From Stutzerimonas decontaminans (GTDB taxonomy: Bacteria; Pseudomonadota; Gammaproteobacteria; Pseudomonadales; Pseudomonadaceae), in assembly GCF_000661915.1 (NCBI RefSeq), contig NZ_CP007509.1, positions 4,229,501-4,293,500 of the forward strand: 64,000 nucleotides of DNA, given 5' to 3'. The notes under the pieces were generated by a model that searched no databases, had not been told where the DNA came from, and was given only the letters and a program-made list of their open reading frames with translations. The number at the start of each line of letters is the position of its first letter. Positions within the stretch are counted from its first letter, which is position 1. A program made the translations under genes and the position numbers. Below, piece after piece: positions 17,776-26,168 of the stretch.

Positions 17776-18354
17776 TCAATCCTGCATCAGTTCGCGGTAG
17801 CGCTGGTGGTACTGATCGTACGGCAGGTTCTCGCTCATCAGCTGCTTGAGTTGGTGCTGGCGATAGGCATCCTTGCTCAGCGGCACATCGACCGGCTGCT
17901 CAGCAACCGCACCGAGGCCCTGGGCGCCGTGGGGGAATAGCTGATGGGTCAGCTCGGCAATCTTGTCCTCGGCGCTGATGAATTTGTCTGGTCGGCCACT
18001 GCCCCAGCGCGCGTCATACTCGGCCTGACCGACCTGGCGGCCATTTTCATAGACACGAATGTCGGCATAGCTCATATACAACAGCAGGTCCCAACGCCAC
18101 GTACCGGTATAGGTCGTAGTTAACGGGCAACGAGTCGGGCTGCTGCCCGCGGCAAGCTGCCGGGTCTTGAAGCCCTTGTCCCGAAGAAGTTGTTGATAGG
18201 TGGTATTGAAGCCGGCCCGGAGCCCGACAGCCGGAATGGTGCAGATCTCGGGCGCAAGCTCGGCCGACAGGCTGGCAGGAGTAACGGTCTGCTTGATACT
18301 GCAGCCGGTCATGAAAAGCATGGCGAAAAGTACGGGCAGCGGCGCGGCGCGCAT
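17776..18354 (-). CDS. Lipoprotein of unknown function (Sbal_3080-like)
   Basis: The 192-residue product has a lipoprotein signal peptide (MRAAPLPVLFAMLFMTGCS, lipobox MTGC, Cys18), so it is probably anchored in the envelope. Conserved-looking features include a motif TYTGTWRWDLLLYMSYADIRVY and a charged C-terminal half ending YHQRYRELMQD. I recognise it only as a conserved lipoprotein family and cannot give a role. A much longer leftward frame reads through into the transporter region; I rejected it because the lipoprotein signal fixes the start at 18354 and the upstream part is the shadow of the transporter gene. Confidence 0.7.
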   Translation of the reverse strand: MRAAPLPVLFAMLFMTGCSIKQTVTPASLSAELAPEICTIPAVGLRAGFNTTYQQLLRDKGFKTRQLAAGSSPTRCPLTTTYTGTWRWDLLLYMSYADIRVYENGRQVGQAEYDARWGSGRPDKFISAEDKIAELTHQLFPHGAQGLGAVAEQPVDVPLSKDAYRQHQLKQLMSENLPYDQYHQRYRELMQD

Positions 18355-18395
18355 ATGGACGTCCTGTCTAGAACCAAAGAGACGGCATTGTGCCA

Positions 18396-19703
18396 TCAAC
18401 CAGAATGACGAGTCTTGTCGGTTCGCTTGCTGGCTCGGTCCGCCCGGCCACCGAGAAACCAGCCCAACACAGCCCAGACTGCCGCGCATACGGCACCGAC
18501 CAGGGCGACCAGCCAGGCGCCGTGGCCGAGGCTGTCGAGCAGGCTCTTGGCCCAGCCGCTCAAGGCATCGCCGCCGCGGTAGACCACGGTGTCGATGAAG
18601 TTCTTCGCCTTGTACTTGCTTTCGGCATCCAACGGCGCGAAGAGCATCTCGCGACCCGGGCGGACGAAGGCGTACTCGCCGATGCGACGGACAATCATCA
18701 CCGCAGCCAGCACTGCAAAAGTCGGTGCCAGGGCCAAGCCAACGAAGCCGAGACAGACCAGCGCCGGCACGGCCGCGAGCAATACGCGCACGCCTAGCCG
18801 CTGCGCGATCCGTCCGGTGATGAACAGCTGCGACAGCAATGCGCCGGCCTGCACTACGAAGTCGATCATGCCGAACACCCGCACCTGCTCGGCACGATCC
18901 GGAAACAGCTCGGCGACCAGACGCGCCTGTTCGAAGTAGAGAAAGGTGCTGGCGGTCGTCAACAGCAACACGAATGCCGCAATGCCCAGCAGATAGCCCG
19001 AACCCAGCACGCGAGTCAGGCCACTGAACGGGTTGCCGGCTACCGGACGTTTCGGGCTTTCGGCATGCTCGGCACCAGGGCGGCCGGCACCCAGCAACTC
19101 GCGCCAGGTCATCAGGTAGTGCTTGATCGCCACCGCCACGGCCAGCAGCAGTGCCGCCAGCAGCATCAGCCCGTATTGGCCGAGCACACCCACCAACAAG
19201 GCGCTCGTGGCCGGCCCCACCAGCCCGCCGACGCTGGCGCCGGCGGCAATGAAGGCGAACAGCCGGCGTGCCTGGGGCGCGTCGAACACGTCGGCCATCA
19301 GGCTCCAGGCCACCGACACCACGAACAGGTTGTAGACCGATATCCATACATAAAACACCCGCGCCAGCCAGATACTGTCGCGCAGCAGGAAGAACAGCCC
19401 GGCGAACACGAGCAGGTTGACGCAGAAGAAGCCGTACACCCAATCGATGTAATGGATGCGCGCCACCCGCGAGTTGAGCCAGGCGAACAGCGGCACCGCC
19501 AGCAACATGGCAAAGAAGGTGGCGGTGAACAGCCATTGCAGGTTCTCGACACCACCCTGAATGCCCATCGACTCGCGAATCGGCCGCAGCATGAAGTAGC
19601 CGGCAAACAGGCAGAAGAACAGCCCGAAGCCGGCCAATGCGGCGCGCAGCTCGCCGGGGCGGGCATTAATCAGTGCAGCACTGCGTGCGGCTAGCGAAGT
19701 CAT
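18396..19703 (-). CDS. MFS / NTP-NDP exchanger-like membrane transporter
   Basis: This 435-residue integral membrane protein has about 12 hydrophobic segments. It resembles the Npt1/Npt2 (ATP/ADP translocase-like) branch of the major facilitator fold: FAGYFMLRPIRESMGIQGG near the N-terminus and RPGREMLFAPLDAESKYKAKN in the second half are recurrent in that branch. Free-living bacteria often carry such proteins, with unknown substrates; an ATP/ADP exchange role should not be assumed. The C-terminus is basic and cytoplasmic. It lies seven bases from the aldo/keto reductase gene, so the two are probably co-transcribed. Confidence 0.8.
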   Translation of the reverse strand: MTSLAARSAALINARPGELRAALAGFGLFFCLFAGYFMLRPIRESMGIQGGVENLQWLFTATFFAMLLAVPLFAWLNSRVARIHYIDWVYGFFCVNLLVFAGLFFLLRDSIWLARVFYVWISVYNLFVVSVAWSLMADVFDAPQARRLFAFIAAGASVGGLVGPATSALLVGVLGQYGLMLLAALLLAVAVAIKHYLMTWRELLGAGRPGAEHAESPKRPVAGNPFSGLTRVLGSGYLLGIAAFVLLLTTASTFLYFEQARLVAELFPDRAEQVRVFGMIDFVVQAGALLSQLFITGRIAQRLGVRVLLAAVPALVCLGFVGLALAPTFAVLAAVMIVRRIGEYAFVRPGREMLFAPLDAESKYKAKNFIDTVVYRGGDALSGWAKSLLDSLGHGAWLVALVGAVCAAVWAVLGWFLGGRADRASKRTDKTRHSG

Positions 19704-19710
19704 TCGGCGC

Positions 19711-20628
19711 TCAGCGGAAGGCGTCTACGATCATCTGCCGTTGCCGCGCATCCGGCAGCCGCCCCTGCCCGGCGAGCAGGTTGTCGGCCATGTAGCGCGG
19801 ATTCGAGGTCGCTGGAATCACTGCCGTCACCGCTGGCTCGGCGAGGATGAACTTGAGCAGCAGCTGCGCCCAGGAGCTGGCATCGATCTCCGCGGCCCAG
19901 GCCGGCAGTGGCTTGTCCTTGACACGGGAGAGCAGATTGCCGCGGGTGAAGGGCCGGTTGATCAAGGTGGCGATGCCGTTGTCGGCACAATACGGCAGCA
20001 ACTGCTTCTCGGCGTTGCGCTCGCTGACCGAGTAGTTGAACTGAACGAAATCGACCTGCTCCTGCTTCAGCGTCTCCAGCAGCCGGTCGTGGGCCGACTC
20101 CAGATAGTGGGTCACGCCGATGTAGCGCACCCGCCCCTCCTGCTTGAGTTCGCGCAGCAGGCCGAGCTGGGTGCCGGTGTCCTGCAGGTTGTGCACCTGG
20201 ATCAGGTCGATGGTGTCGGTCTGCAGCGCCTGGAAGCTGGCCTCGATCTGCGCCATGCCCCGCTCGCGGCCGGTGGAGGAGACCTTGCTCGCGAGGAAGA
20301 CCTTGTCGCGCTGACCGAAGCGCTTGACCAGCTCACCGACTACACGCTCGGCATTGCCATAGCTCGGCGCGGTGTCGATCACCGATGCGCCGCCCTCGAC
20401 CAGTACGCGCAGCACCTCAAGCAGGCGCGACATCTGTGGATCTTCCAGATCCATGTTGTGCGTGATCGACGTGCCGAGTCCGATTACCGGAAGCGCCTCG
20501 CCACTGCTGGGGATGGTTCTCTTCAGCAGCCCCTGCGCAGCGAAGCTCAACGCCGGCAATAACGGGCCAAGCGCAGCCATGGCCATGCAGGCGGCCGAGC
20601 CCTGGATAAACTGACGACGGCGATACAT
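19711..20628 (-). CDS. Tat-exported aldo/keto reductase
   Basis: The 305-residue protein starts with a twin-arginine-type signal (MYRRRQFIQGSAA, then a hydrophobic core ending SFAA), so it is probably exported folded with its cofactor. The body is an aldo/keto reductase barrel. The usual tetrad can be traced: Asp and Tyr in VIDTAPSYGNAERV, Lys in VFLASKVSS and His in LIQVHNLQ. It would reduce aldehydes or ketones with NADPH, which is unusual outside the cytoplasm, though such Tat substrates are known. It is transcribed leftward ahead of the nucleotide-exchanger-like transporter. Confidence 0.85.
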   Translation of the reverse strand: MYRRRQFIQGSAACMAMAALGPLLPALSFAAQGLLKRTIPSSGEALPVIGLGTSITHNMDLEDPQMSRLLEVLRVLVEGGASVIDTAPSYGNAERVVGELVKRFGQRDKVFLASKVSSTGRERGMAQIEASFQALQTDTIDLIQVHNLQDTGTQLGLLRELKQEGRVRYIGVTHYLESAHDRLLETLKQEQVDFVQFNYSVSERNAEKQLLPYCADNGIATLINRPFTRGNLLSRVKDKPLPAWAAEIDASSWAQLLLKFILAEPAVTAVIPATSNPRYMADNLLAGQGRLPDARQRQMIVDAFR

Positions 20629-20885
20629 GGGCGTCCTCCTTTAACCAAATCGATGTGAGCGAATGAGACAGACATGAGCCCAACGAGTATGGCCAGCCGC
20701 GCGGCAATCGGCTGCGAACGTGACGGATAACCCTTTTCCTGATGTTGCTGATGCGGCCGGTGGGGTGCAGTGACCGGCCGGCTGCCCCGGGCAGGTCAAG
20801 AAATCGCAAGCGCTTGAGCCTGGTCAGTGATCCACCGACGCAATGGCCCATAGTGCAGTTATCGTCGTTCGAACGGATATAACGC

Positions 20886-21524
20886 ATGGCTGGGCTCATG
20901 GCTTCACCCACACCGACAACGTTGCGCGGAATCACGCTGGGCTTGGTATTGGCCCTTTACGGCTGTCAGAGCCTGCCACCGCCAGCAAGCTGCTCCGGGC
21001 CGAACTACTACTTTCCAGCCGATAGCTTTCCCAGGCACTACCCGGCATCGGACGATCAGCGACGAAGCTGGTACGCCGCGCCTCTGGCGCGCGTCGGCGA
21101 GCCTTCGCTGTCTTGCGGTCACTCTGCCAATGCGCAGAGCTATCGCCTGCTCTGGCTCAACAGTCAGGGGCATCCCGTGGCGATCCGCATCACGCGTACG
21201 GGCGATGCGATCATGCTGTACGCGTTTCAGTTGTCCGGCTGGGGGACCACCGACCCTGGCAGCCTGACCGGCTATACCCACAGGCGTCTTGACAGTGGCG
21301 ACTGGCAGCAACTGCAAACGGCGTTGAAAAACGCCGAGTTCTGGCGTCTTCCGACTTCAGGCAATCTCTATGGCAGTCACGGCGGCCAATGGGTCATCGA
21401 AGGCAACGATCGCGGCCGCTACCACCTCGTTGACCGCTGGAGCCCCGCCGCTGGGCCTTATCGCGACTTGGGCGACCTTTTCTTCGAGCTGTCGGGCTGG
21501 GTCAAGCCTTATCCAAACCAGTAG
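20886..21524 (+). CDS. Hypothetical lipoprotein
   Basis: I do not recognise this 212-residue protein. It begins with a hydrophobic segment ending in a lipobox-like LALYGCQS (Cys27), followed by a proline-rich linker, so it is likely a lipoprotein. The mature part is rich in Trp and Tyr (for example SWYAAPLARVGEPSLSCGHS and LDSGDWQQLQTALKNAEFW), with a second Cys pair that could form a disulfide. The section RYHLVDRWSPAAGPYRDL resembles DUF-type periplasmic proteins. It is a single gene between divergent and convergent neighbours and ends at a strong terminator. Confidence 0.65.
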   Translation: MAGLMASPTPTTLRGITLGLVLALYGCQSLPPPASCSGPNYYFPADSFPRHYPASDDQRRSWYAAPLARVGEPSLSCGHSANAQSYRLLWLNSQGHPVAIRITRTGDAIMLYAFQLSGWGTTDPGSLTGYTHRRLDSGDWQQLQTALKNAEFWRLPTSGNLYGSHGGQWVIEGNDRGRYHLVDRWSPAAGPYRDLGDLFFELSGWVKPYPNQ

Positions 21525-21532
21525 CCGTTTCA

Positions 21533-21572
21533 GAATGAACAAGGCCCGCCATTGGCGGGCCTTGTTCATTCA
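21533..21572. terminator. Strong bidirectional terminator
   Basis: An 18-bp perfect inverted repeat (core AAGGCCCGCC, loop ATTG, GGCGGGCCTT, extended by GAATGAAC/GTTCATTC) lies between the rightward lipoprotein gene and the leftward binding-protein gene. Confidence 0.9.
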
Positions 21573-21583
21573 GCACAGTCGGA

Positions 21584-23140
21584 TCATTCCTCTTCGCGAG
21601 AAACACCCCAGTAGAACTGCATCGGCGATGTGATGCCCTGCAGATCGGCGCGGAAGGCAACAGGTTCGAAGAACTGGCCCAGCACACCGAACGCACCGAT
21701 GTCCCACAGCCGTTGCTGAATGCGCGCGGCCAGGTCGGCCTTCTGGGCGCCCGTCGCTTTTGCCGCCGCCGCGCGCAACTGCTCGAGTTCGGCGTCCTCG
21801 GCCCATCCATACCAGCCAGTCTTGGCGTCGCCGGAGAAGGCGATGGCCGAGGTGTCGGCGAGGTCTGCCGCGTTCCACCAGGTGTGGAACATGCTCCAGC
21901 CGCCGTCCGCTACCGACACGCGCCGCTCACGTTGCTCCAGCAGCATGGCCCAGTCCATGTCGCGAACCTGAACGACCATACCTAATTCCTGCAGCAGATC
22001 GGCTGTTACCTTGGTGAAGGCAGCCATGACTGGCATATCGGTCGGATTCAGCAGTACCACGGGCGTGCCGTCATAACCGGCATCCTTGAGGGCCTGCTTG
22101 GCCGCCTGCAGATCCCCCCTCTTCATCACCTCACTGCCTGCTTCGTTGGCCAGAGGCGTGCCGCACGGGAACACCGAGTAGCAATTGCGCCAGTAACGAC
22201 TGTCGCCCAACGCCGCCGACATATAGGCATCCTGCTGCATCGCCATCAACACCGCGCGGCGCACGCCGGCATTGTTGAAGGGGGCCTGCTGGTGATTGAA
22301 CCGCGCCATGGCAACGTTACCCAGCGGATCGGTCGAGGCTACGGTAACGTCCTCGTTGCCTTCCATCAGCGACACCAGGCTGGTAGACGGCGATTCCACA
22401 TAGTCGACTTTGCCATCAATCAGTTTGCGGACTGCTTCTTCCTGATTGGGGAAATACTGCCACTTGACCACATCCACCTTGGCAATCTTCGCTCCGGCCG
22501 CCAGCGACGAGGGATTTCGCCGAGGCACGTAATCCGGGTTCCGTACGTAAACAGCCGTATCGGCTGTTTTCTTGTCCGCCTTGTAGATGAATGGGCCCGA
22601 ACCGACGGCTTCGGTGATGGGGGTAAACGCGTCAGTCTGCGCAATACGCTTGGGCATCATGAACGGTACGTTTACCGAAACTTTTGCCAGCGTCTGAATA
22701 ATACTGATGTCCGGCTCCTTCAATACGACAACGAAGCTTTTATCACCATCGGCCGTCAAACTTTCAATATTCTGGAAAAGTTGCTGGCCATTACCATCAC
22801 GCTGACCCCAACGCTGCAATGACGCCACGCAATCTTCGGCCGTCACTGCGTTACCATCATGCCACTTCAATCCATCACGAAGTTTGAACTTCCATGTTTT
22901 CAGGTCACTGGAAGATGTCCAACTTTCCGCCATTTGCGGACGCGGCGTCAGATTCTCGTCAAGTGCGAACAATGTGTCATAAATCATGTAACCGTGACTG
23001 CGCGTGACGTAGGCGGTGCTGGTAACCGGGTCAAGGCTGGTCAGCCGGGCATGGGAAGCCACAACCAGCTTATCCGCGCAGCCTGCGAGCAGCACCGAGG
23101 CAGCTATGGCAGATAAGGTGAACAGTTTTTTGTGAATCAC
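21584..23140 (-). CDS. ABC-type peptide/nickel-family substrate-binding lipoprotein
   Basis: This 518-residue family 5 (DppA/OppA-like) solute-binding protein has a lipoprotein signal (SVLLAGCADK, Cys21). Typical segments are LTSLDPVTSTAYVTR, MIYDTLFALDENLTPRPQMA, ESWTSSSDLKTWKFKLRDG and LKWHDGNAVTAEDCV. No permease or ATPase gene is adjacent, so it is an orphan that must share a transporter or act as a sensor. It is divergent from the PqqD/ATP-grasp operon; the shared 229-base control region carries a perfect ANR box. The box is placed about 41 bases before a plausible start for this gene, so anaerobic or low-oxygen induction is likely. Confidence 0.9.
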   Translation of the reverse strand: MIHKKLFTLSAIAASVLLAGCADKLVVASHARLTSLDPVTSTAYVTRSHGYMIYDTLFALDENLTPRPQMAESWTSSSDLKTWKFKLRDGLKWHDGNAVTAEDCVASLQRWGQRDGNGQQLFQNIESLTADGDKSFVVVLKEPDISIIQTLAKVSVNVPFMMPKRIAQTDAFTPITEAVGSGPFIYKADKKTADTAVYVRNPDYVPRRNPSSLAAGAKIAKVDVVKWQYFPNQEEAVRKLIDGKVDYVESPSTSLVSLMEGNEDVTVASTDPLGNVAMARFNHQQAPFNNAGVRRAVLMAMQQDAYMSAALGDSRYWRNCYSVFPCGTPLANEAGSEVMKRGDLQAAKQALKDAGYDGTPVVLLNPTDMPVMAAFTKVTADLLQELGMVVQVRDMDWAMLLEQRERRVSVADGGWSMFHTWWNAADLADTSAIAFSGDAKTGWYGWAEDAELEQLRAAAAKATGAQKADLAARIQQRLWDIGAFGVLGQFFEPVAFRADLQGITSPMQFYWGVSREEE

Positions 23141-23203
23141 GGTGGCCTCCTGAGCCCTGTACGAAAGACCGCCTGATGGCGCTCCAAAAGTTTTCTTTCA
23201 ATA

Positions 23204-23209
23204 TAAATA
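23204..23209 (-). promoter_or_regulatory. Putative -10 element of the binding-protein gene
   Basis: The minus strand reads TATTTA here, which would place the transcript start near 23197, with the centre of the ANR box about 41 bases upstream. That is the class II activator spacing used by FNR-type proteins. Confidence 0.45.
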
Positions 23210-23230
23210 CTCTCTTTCCTCTCCCACCGC

Positions 23231-23244
23231 TTGATCCGGATCAA
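23231..23244. promoter_or_regulatory. ANR/FNR/DNR box
   Basis: TTGAT-CCGG-ATCAA is a perfect match to the FNR-family consensus TTGATNNNNATCAA. It lies between the divergent binding-protein and PqqD-like genes. From the PqqD-side promoter it is centred about 86 bases upstream, from the binding-protein side about 41. Confidence 0.75.
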
Positions 23245-23311
23245 AATTTCTAGCCAGGCAATAAAAACAACAAGCACATGACAAAGATCAATTCTTGTTC
23301 TTGGGCACCCG

Positions 23312-23317
23312 TATAAT
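23312..23317 (+). promoter_or_regulatory. Sigma-70 -10 element of the PqqD/ATP-grasp operon
   Basis: A consensus TATAAT lies 53 bases before the ATG of the PqqD-like gene. The -35 region is poor, which fits a promoter needing an activator. Confidence 0.55.
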
Positions 23318-23369
23318 GTCCAACTTATCTACTCATCCCCTCGGCATTACGCCTTATTAGGCAAACATC

Positions 23370-23663
23370 ATGTCAAACCACATCCCGCCGGCGGGCGAAT
23401 CCGCAAGCCGCCTGCGTTTCTATGGCGACGAGTTTGTTTTTGATGTTGTTTCGGGAATGTTTTTCCGACTCAACCCTGCAGCCAGTTACATGCTGCGAGC
23501 GATCGATTCTGGTGCAAGCCCGAGCGAACTACCGCAACTGCTCGTCCAGCGTTACGGCCTCGATAACGCAACGGCAACCCGTGACGCTCAACTGTTTATC
23601 AACAATCTTGCGGCAATGGAGCCGCTCGATCGGCTTTTCGACGCCAAGGCGGGCAAATCATGA
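23370..23663 (+). CDS. PqqD-like (RiPP recognition element type) protein
   Basis: The 97-residue protein resembles the PqqD family, whose winged-helix fold binds leader peptides or carrier partners of peptide-modifying enzymes. Recognisable are the opening strands RLRFYGDEFVFDVVSGMFFR followed by LNPAASYMLRAID and a helical C-terminal half (LPQLLVQRYGLDNATATRD). It is the first gene of a four-gene operon and its stop overlaps the ATP-grasp start (ATGA), which suggests the two proteins work together. No precursor peptide gene is obvious nearby and no PQQ synthesis gene is present, so a role outside PQQ synthesis is inferred. Confidence 0.75.
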   Translation: MSNHIPPAGESASRLRFYGDEFVFDVVSGMFFRLNPAASYMLRAIDSGASPSELPQLLVQRYGLDNATATRDAQLFINNLAAMEPLDRLFDAKAGKS

Positions 23664-24733
23664 CCAGCGTCGCCATCACCGGCCTTCATCGTGGCAACAA
23701 TCCGCAACCTGGAGCAGCTGTAGCTGCCGGGCTGCGTCGGAGCTTTCCGGACGTCCGGATCATCGGACTGTCCTACGACCCCCTTGAGAGCGGGCTGTAC
23801 TGCCACGACCTTGGGCGTCCTGACGCGGCCTACCTGATCCCGTTTCCCGGCGCTGGTGCCAAGGCCACGCTGGATCGGCTGGACGAAATACTCGCATCCG
23901 AGCCGATCGACTACATCATCCCCTGCCTGGACTCGGAGCTGGACAACTACATCGAGCTACAGCCGGAGCTAAGTAAAAGAGGGATCGGCTGCCTGTTGCC
24001 AACCAAGCGGGCGCTGGATGATCGCGCCAAGGCGAACCTCTACGATTTCTGCAGCTCCCTCGGCGTGCCGACTCCCCGCACGCTGGCAGCAAACGATCCC
24101 GATACGCTTGCCGCGCTGGCCTGGCAGCTCGGTTACCCGGTGTATGTGAAGGGCCGCTTCTACGAGGCGCACTTGGCGACGACGCCGAAAGAGCTATACG
24201 AAGCGTTCGACGAGATCATCCGCGTCTGGGGCGCACCGGTGTTGGTGCAGGAGATGGTCGTCGGCGAGGAATACGACATCGTCGGCCTTGGCGACGGCCA
24301 GGGTGGGCTGATCGCTTCCTGCTCGATTCGCAAGATGCTGCGCACCTCGGCGGGCAAGGGCTTTGCCGGCGTCGTGATTGCCGATCCCGAGCTGGACGAG
24401 CTGGTCGCCCGCTTTATCGGCGCGCTGCGCTGGGCTGGTCCGTTCGAGCTGGAGTTCATCAAGGTGCCCGGCAAGCCCCACGCATTGTTCGAAATGAATC
24501 CCCGGTTTCCGGCATGGGTGGATTTCCCGTCCCAGATCGGCTGCAACCTGCCCGCTCGGTTGCTGGAACAGCTCCAGAATCTCCCACCTCAGCCGCTAAC
24601 CAGCTGTAAGCCGGGACAGATGTTCATACGCCATAGCATCGATGTCGTGACCGATATCGCCGACGTCGCCCAGATGACCATTACCGGCGAGCGCGCCGGC
24701 GTCTCGGCCGACAGCCAGCCAACCTCAAGGTGA
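23660..24733 (+). CDS. ATP-grasp domain ligase
   Basis: The 357-residue protein has the ATP-grasp layout: an N-terminal pre-ATP-grasp fold (SVAITGLHRGNNPQPGAAVA), a central nucleotide-binding domain (VYVKGRFYEAHLA with the phosphate-anchoring Lys, then VLVQEMVVGEEYDIVGLGDG) and the metal-binding end LEFIKVPGKPHALFEMNPRF, with Glu and Asn in place. Such enzymes join a carboxylate to an amine or thiol through an acyl-phosphate. The N-terminal half resembles CarB-like and PylC-like ligases, so an amino acid or small peptide is a likely substrate; the exact one is unknown. It overlaps the PqqD-like gene by four bases. Confidence 0.85.
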   Translation: MTSVAITGLHRGNNPQPGAAVAAGLRRSFPDVRIIGLSYDPLESGLYCHDLGRPDAAYLIPFPGAGAKATLDRLDEILASEPIDYIIPCLDSELDNYIELQPELSKRGIGCLLPTKRALDDRAKANLYDFCSSLGVPTPRTLAANDPDTLAALAWQLGYPVYVKGRFYEAHLATTPKELYEAFDEIIRVWGAPVLVQEMVVGEEYDIVGLGDGQGGLIASCSIRKMLRTSAGKGFAGVVIADPELDELVARFIGALRWAGPFELEFIKVPGKPHALFEMNPRFPAWVDFPSQIGCNLPARLLEQLQNLPPQPLTSCKPGQMFIRHSIDVVTDIADVAQMTITGERAGVSADSQPTSR

Positions 24734-24737
24734 TCAC

Positions 24738-26168
24738 GTGAGCCAGAATTACTCCCAACCCATGATCAGTGGCGAGCTTGGCAGCAATAACCCAAACGCT
24801 GCAGTGGACCGCAATTACTATGCACGGGGCATGCACGTTCCTGCACTCTTCGAGATCGACGGCAACCCCATTCCGGCCCTGGTCGCAGAGTTCGGTTCAC
24901 CCTTGTTCGTATTTTCCGAACACACGCTGCGCAACAAGGCCCGTCATGCCCGCGAAGCGTTCAAGCGGCGCTATCCGAAAACCAGCTTCGCCTGGTCGTT
25001 CAAGACCAACAGCCTCAACAGCATCTGCTGCATCCTGCGTCAGGAGGGCTGGATTGCCGAAGTGGTTTCGGACTTCGAGTATGAAAAGGCTCGAGCGCTG
25101 GGCTTTGCGGGCTCGGAGATCGTCTTCAACGGTCCCTACAAGCCGCGCCACATACTCGAGCGCGCGATTGAGGAAGGCGCGCTGCTGCACATCGACAACT
25201 GGGACGAGCTCAACCTGATCGAGGAGCTGACGAAGGGCCGCAAACAGCCGCTGGATGTCGGCATCAGGGTTTGGCTGGATGCGGGCATCCGACCTGTGTG
25301 GTCCAAGTTCGGCTTCGCCTTGGCCAATGGCGAGGCCGAACGAGCCGCCGCGCGCATCGTGAAGAATCCCGGGCTGCGGCTGCACACTCTGCATACGCAT
25401 ATCGGTACCTACATCCTGGCACCGGAAGCCTACCGCAACGCTACGCAAAAGCTGCTGGCGCTGCGCGACGCCATCCATGAACACCATCATCACCTGGTCG
25501 AGTGTCTGGACCTCGGCGGCGGTTTCCCTTCCAACAGTCTGCTGCATGGCATGGCCGGACCGGCCGAACAGGTGGTGCCGCCGATCGAGGCCTACGCTGA
25601 TGCCATCACCGAAGTGTTGAACAGACTGCCGGAGAAAAAACGACCTCTGCTGCGTCTGGAGTCCGGCCGCCACATCGTCGACGAGGCAGGCTATCTGCTG
25701 ACCAGCATCGTGGCGGTCAAGGGTATGCATCGCTCCCGCGTCGAGGCGGAAAGCCTCTCCGCACGGGACTACAAAGAGCAGCTGATCCTCGGCGAAGACC
25801 CGAAGGTCAGTTACATCGCCGACGCCGGCATCAACCTGCTCTATACCGCAGCCTGGTACCGCTTCGATGTCCGCCCATCTCGCCTGATCGCGGCTGCGCC
25901 CGTGCCGTCGCGCATCTACGGCTCGCTGTGCATGGCCATCGACGTCATCCGCGAACAGGTGGACCTGCCGCCGCTCGAAATCGGCGATGTGCTCAGTGTT
26001 CATCCGGTCGGCGCCTACAACGTCGGCCAGTCGATGCAGTTCATCGCCTATCGGCCGGCGATCGTACTGATCGACGAGAACGGCATGCCTGAGCTGATCA
26101 AACCTGCCGAATCGCTCGACGATGTACAGCGCCTGGAGCGCCTGCCCGCAAGACTGGCGGTTACGTGA
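24738..26168 (+). CDS. Fold-type III PLP-dependent decarboxylase (LysA/ornithine decarboxylase family)
   Basis: This 476-residue protein matches the alanine-racemase-like barrel family that includes diaminopimelate and ornithine/arginine decarboxylases. The PLP lysine lies in AWSFKTNSLNS, the HTHIGT and LDLGGGFPSN motifs bind the phosphate, and the C-terminal domain has LESGRHIVDEAGYLLT and GSLCMAIDVI with the catalytic-type Cys. It has about 45 extra N-terminal residues compared with LysA. It is not the housekeeping lysA by context; sitting after an ATP-grasp ligase it may decarboxylate an amino acid or a ligated product. The start is GTG 24738, four bases after the ligase stop. Confidence 0.85.
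   Translation: MSQNYSQPMISGELGSNNPNAAVDRNYYARGMHVPALFEIDGNPIPALVAEFGSPLFVFSEHTLRNKARHAREAFKRRYPKTSFAWSFKTNSLNSICCILRQEGWIAEVVSDFEYEKARALGFAGSEIVFNGPYKPRHILERAIEEGALLHIDNWDELNLIEELTKGRKQPLDVGIRVWLDAGIRPVWSKFGFALANGEAERAAARIVKNPGLRLHTLHTHIGTYILAPEAYRNATQKLLALRDAIHEHHHHLVECLDLGGGFPSNSLLHGMAGPAEQVVPPIEAYADAITEVLNRLPEKKRPLLRLESGRHIVDEAGYLLTSIVAVKGMHRSRVEAESLSARDYKEQLILGEDPKVSYIADAGINLLYTAAWYRFDVRPSRLIAAAPVPSRIYGSLCMAIDVIREQVDLPPLEIGDVLSVHPVGAYNVGQSMQFIAYRPAIVLIDENGMPELIKPAESLDDVQRLERLPARLAVT

Noticed and set aside
17776..19536. Very long minus-strand frame that would fuse a lipoprotein to upstream sequence
   Set aside because: The upstream part lies in the wrong frame of the transporter gene, and the lipoprotein signal at 18354 marks the real start.
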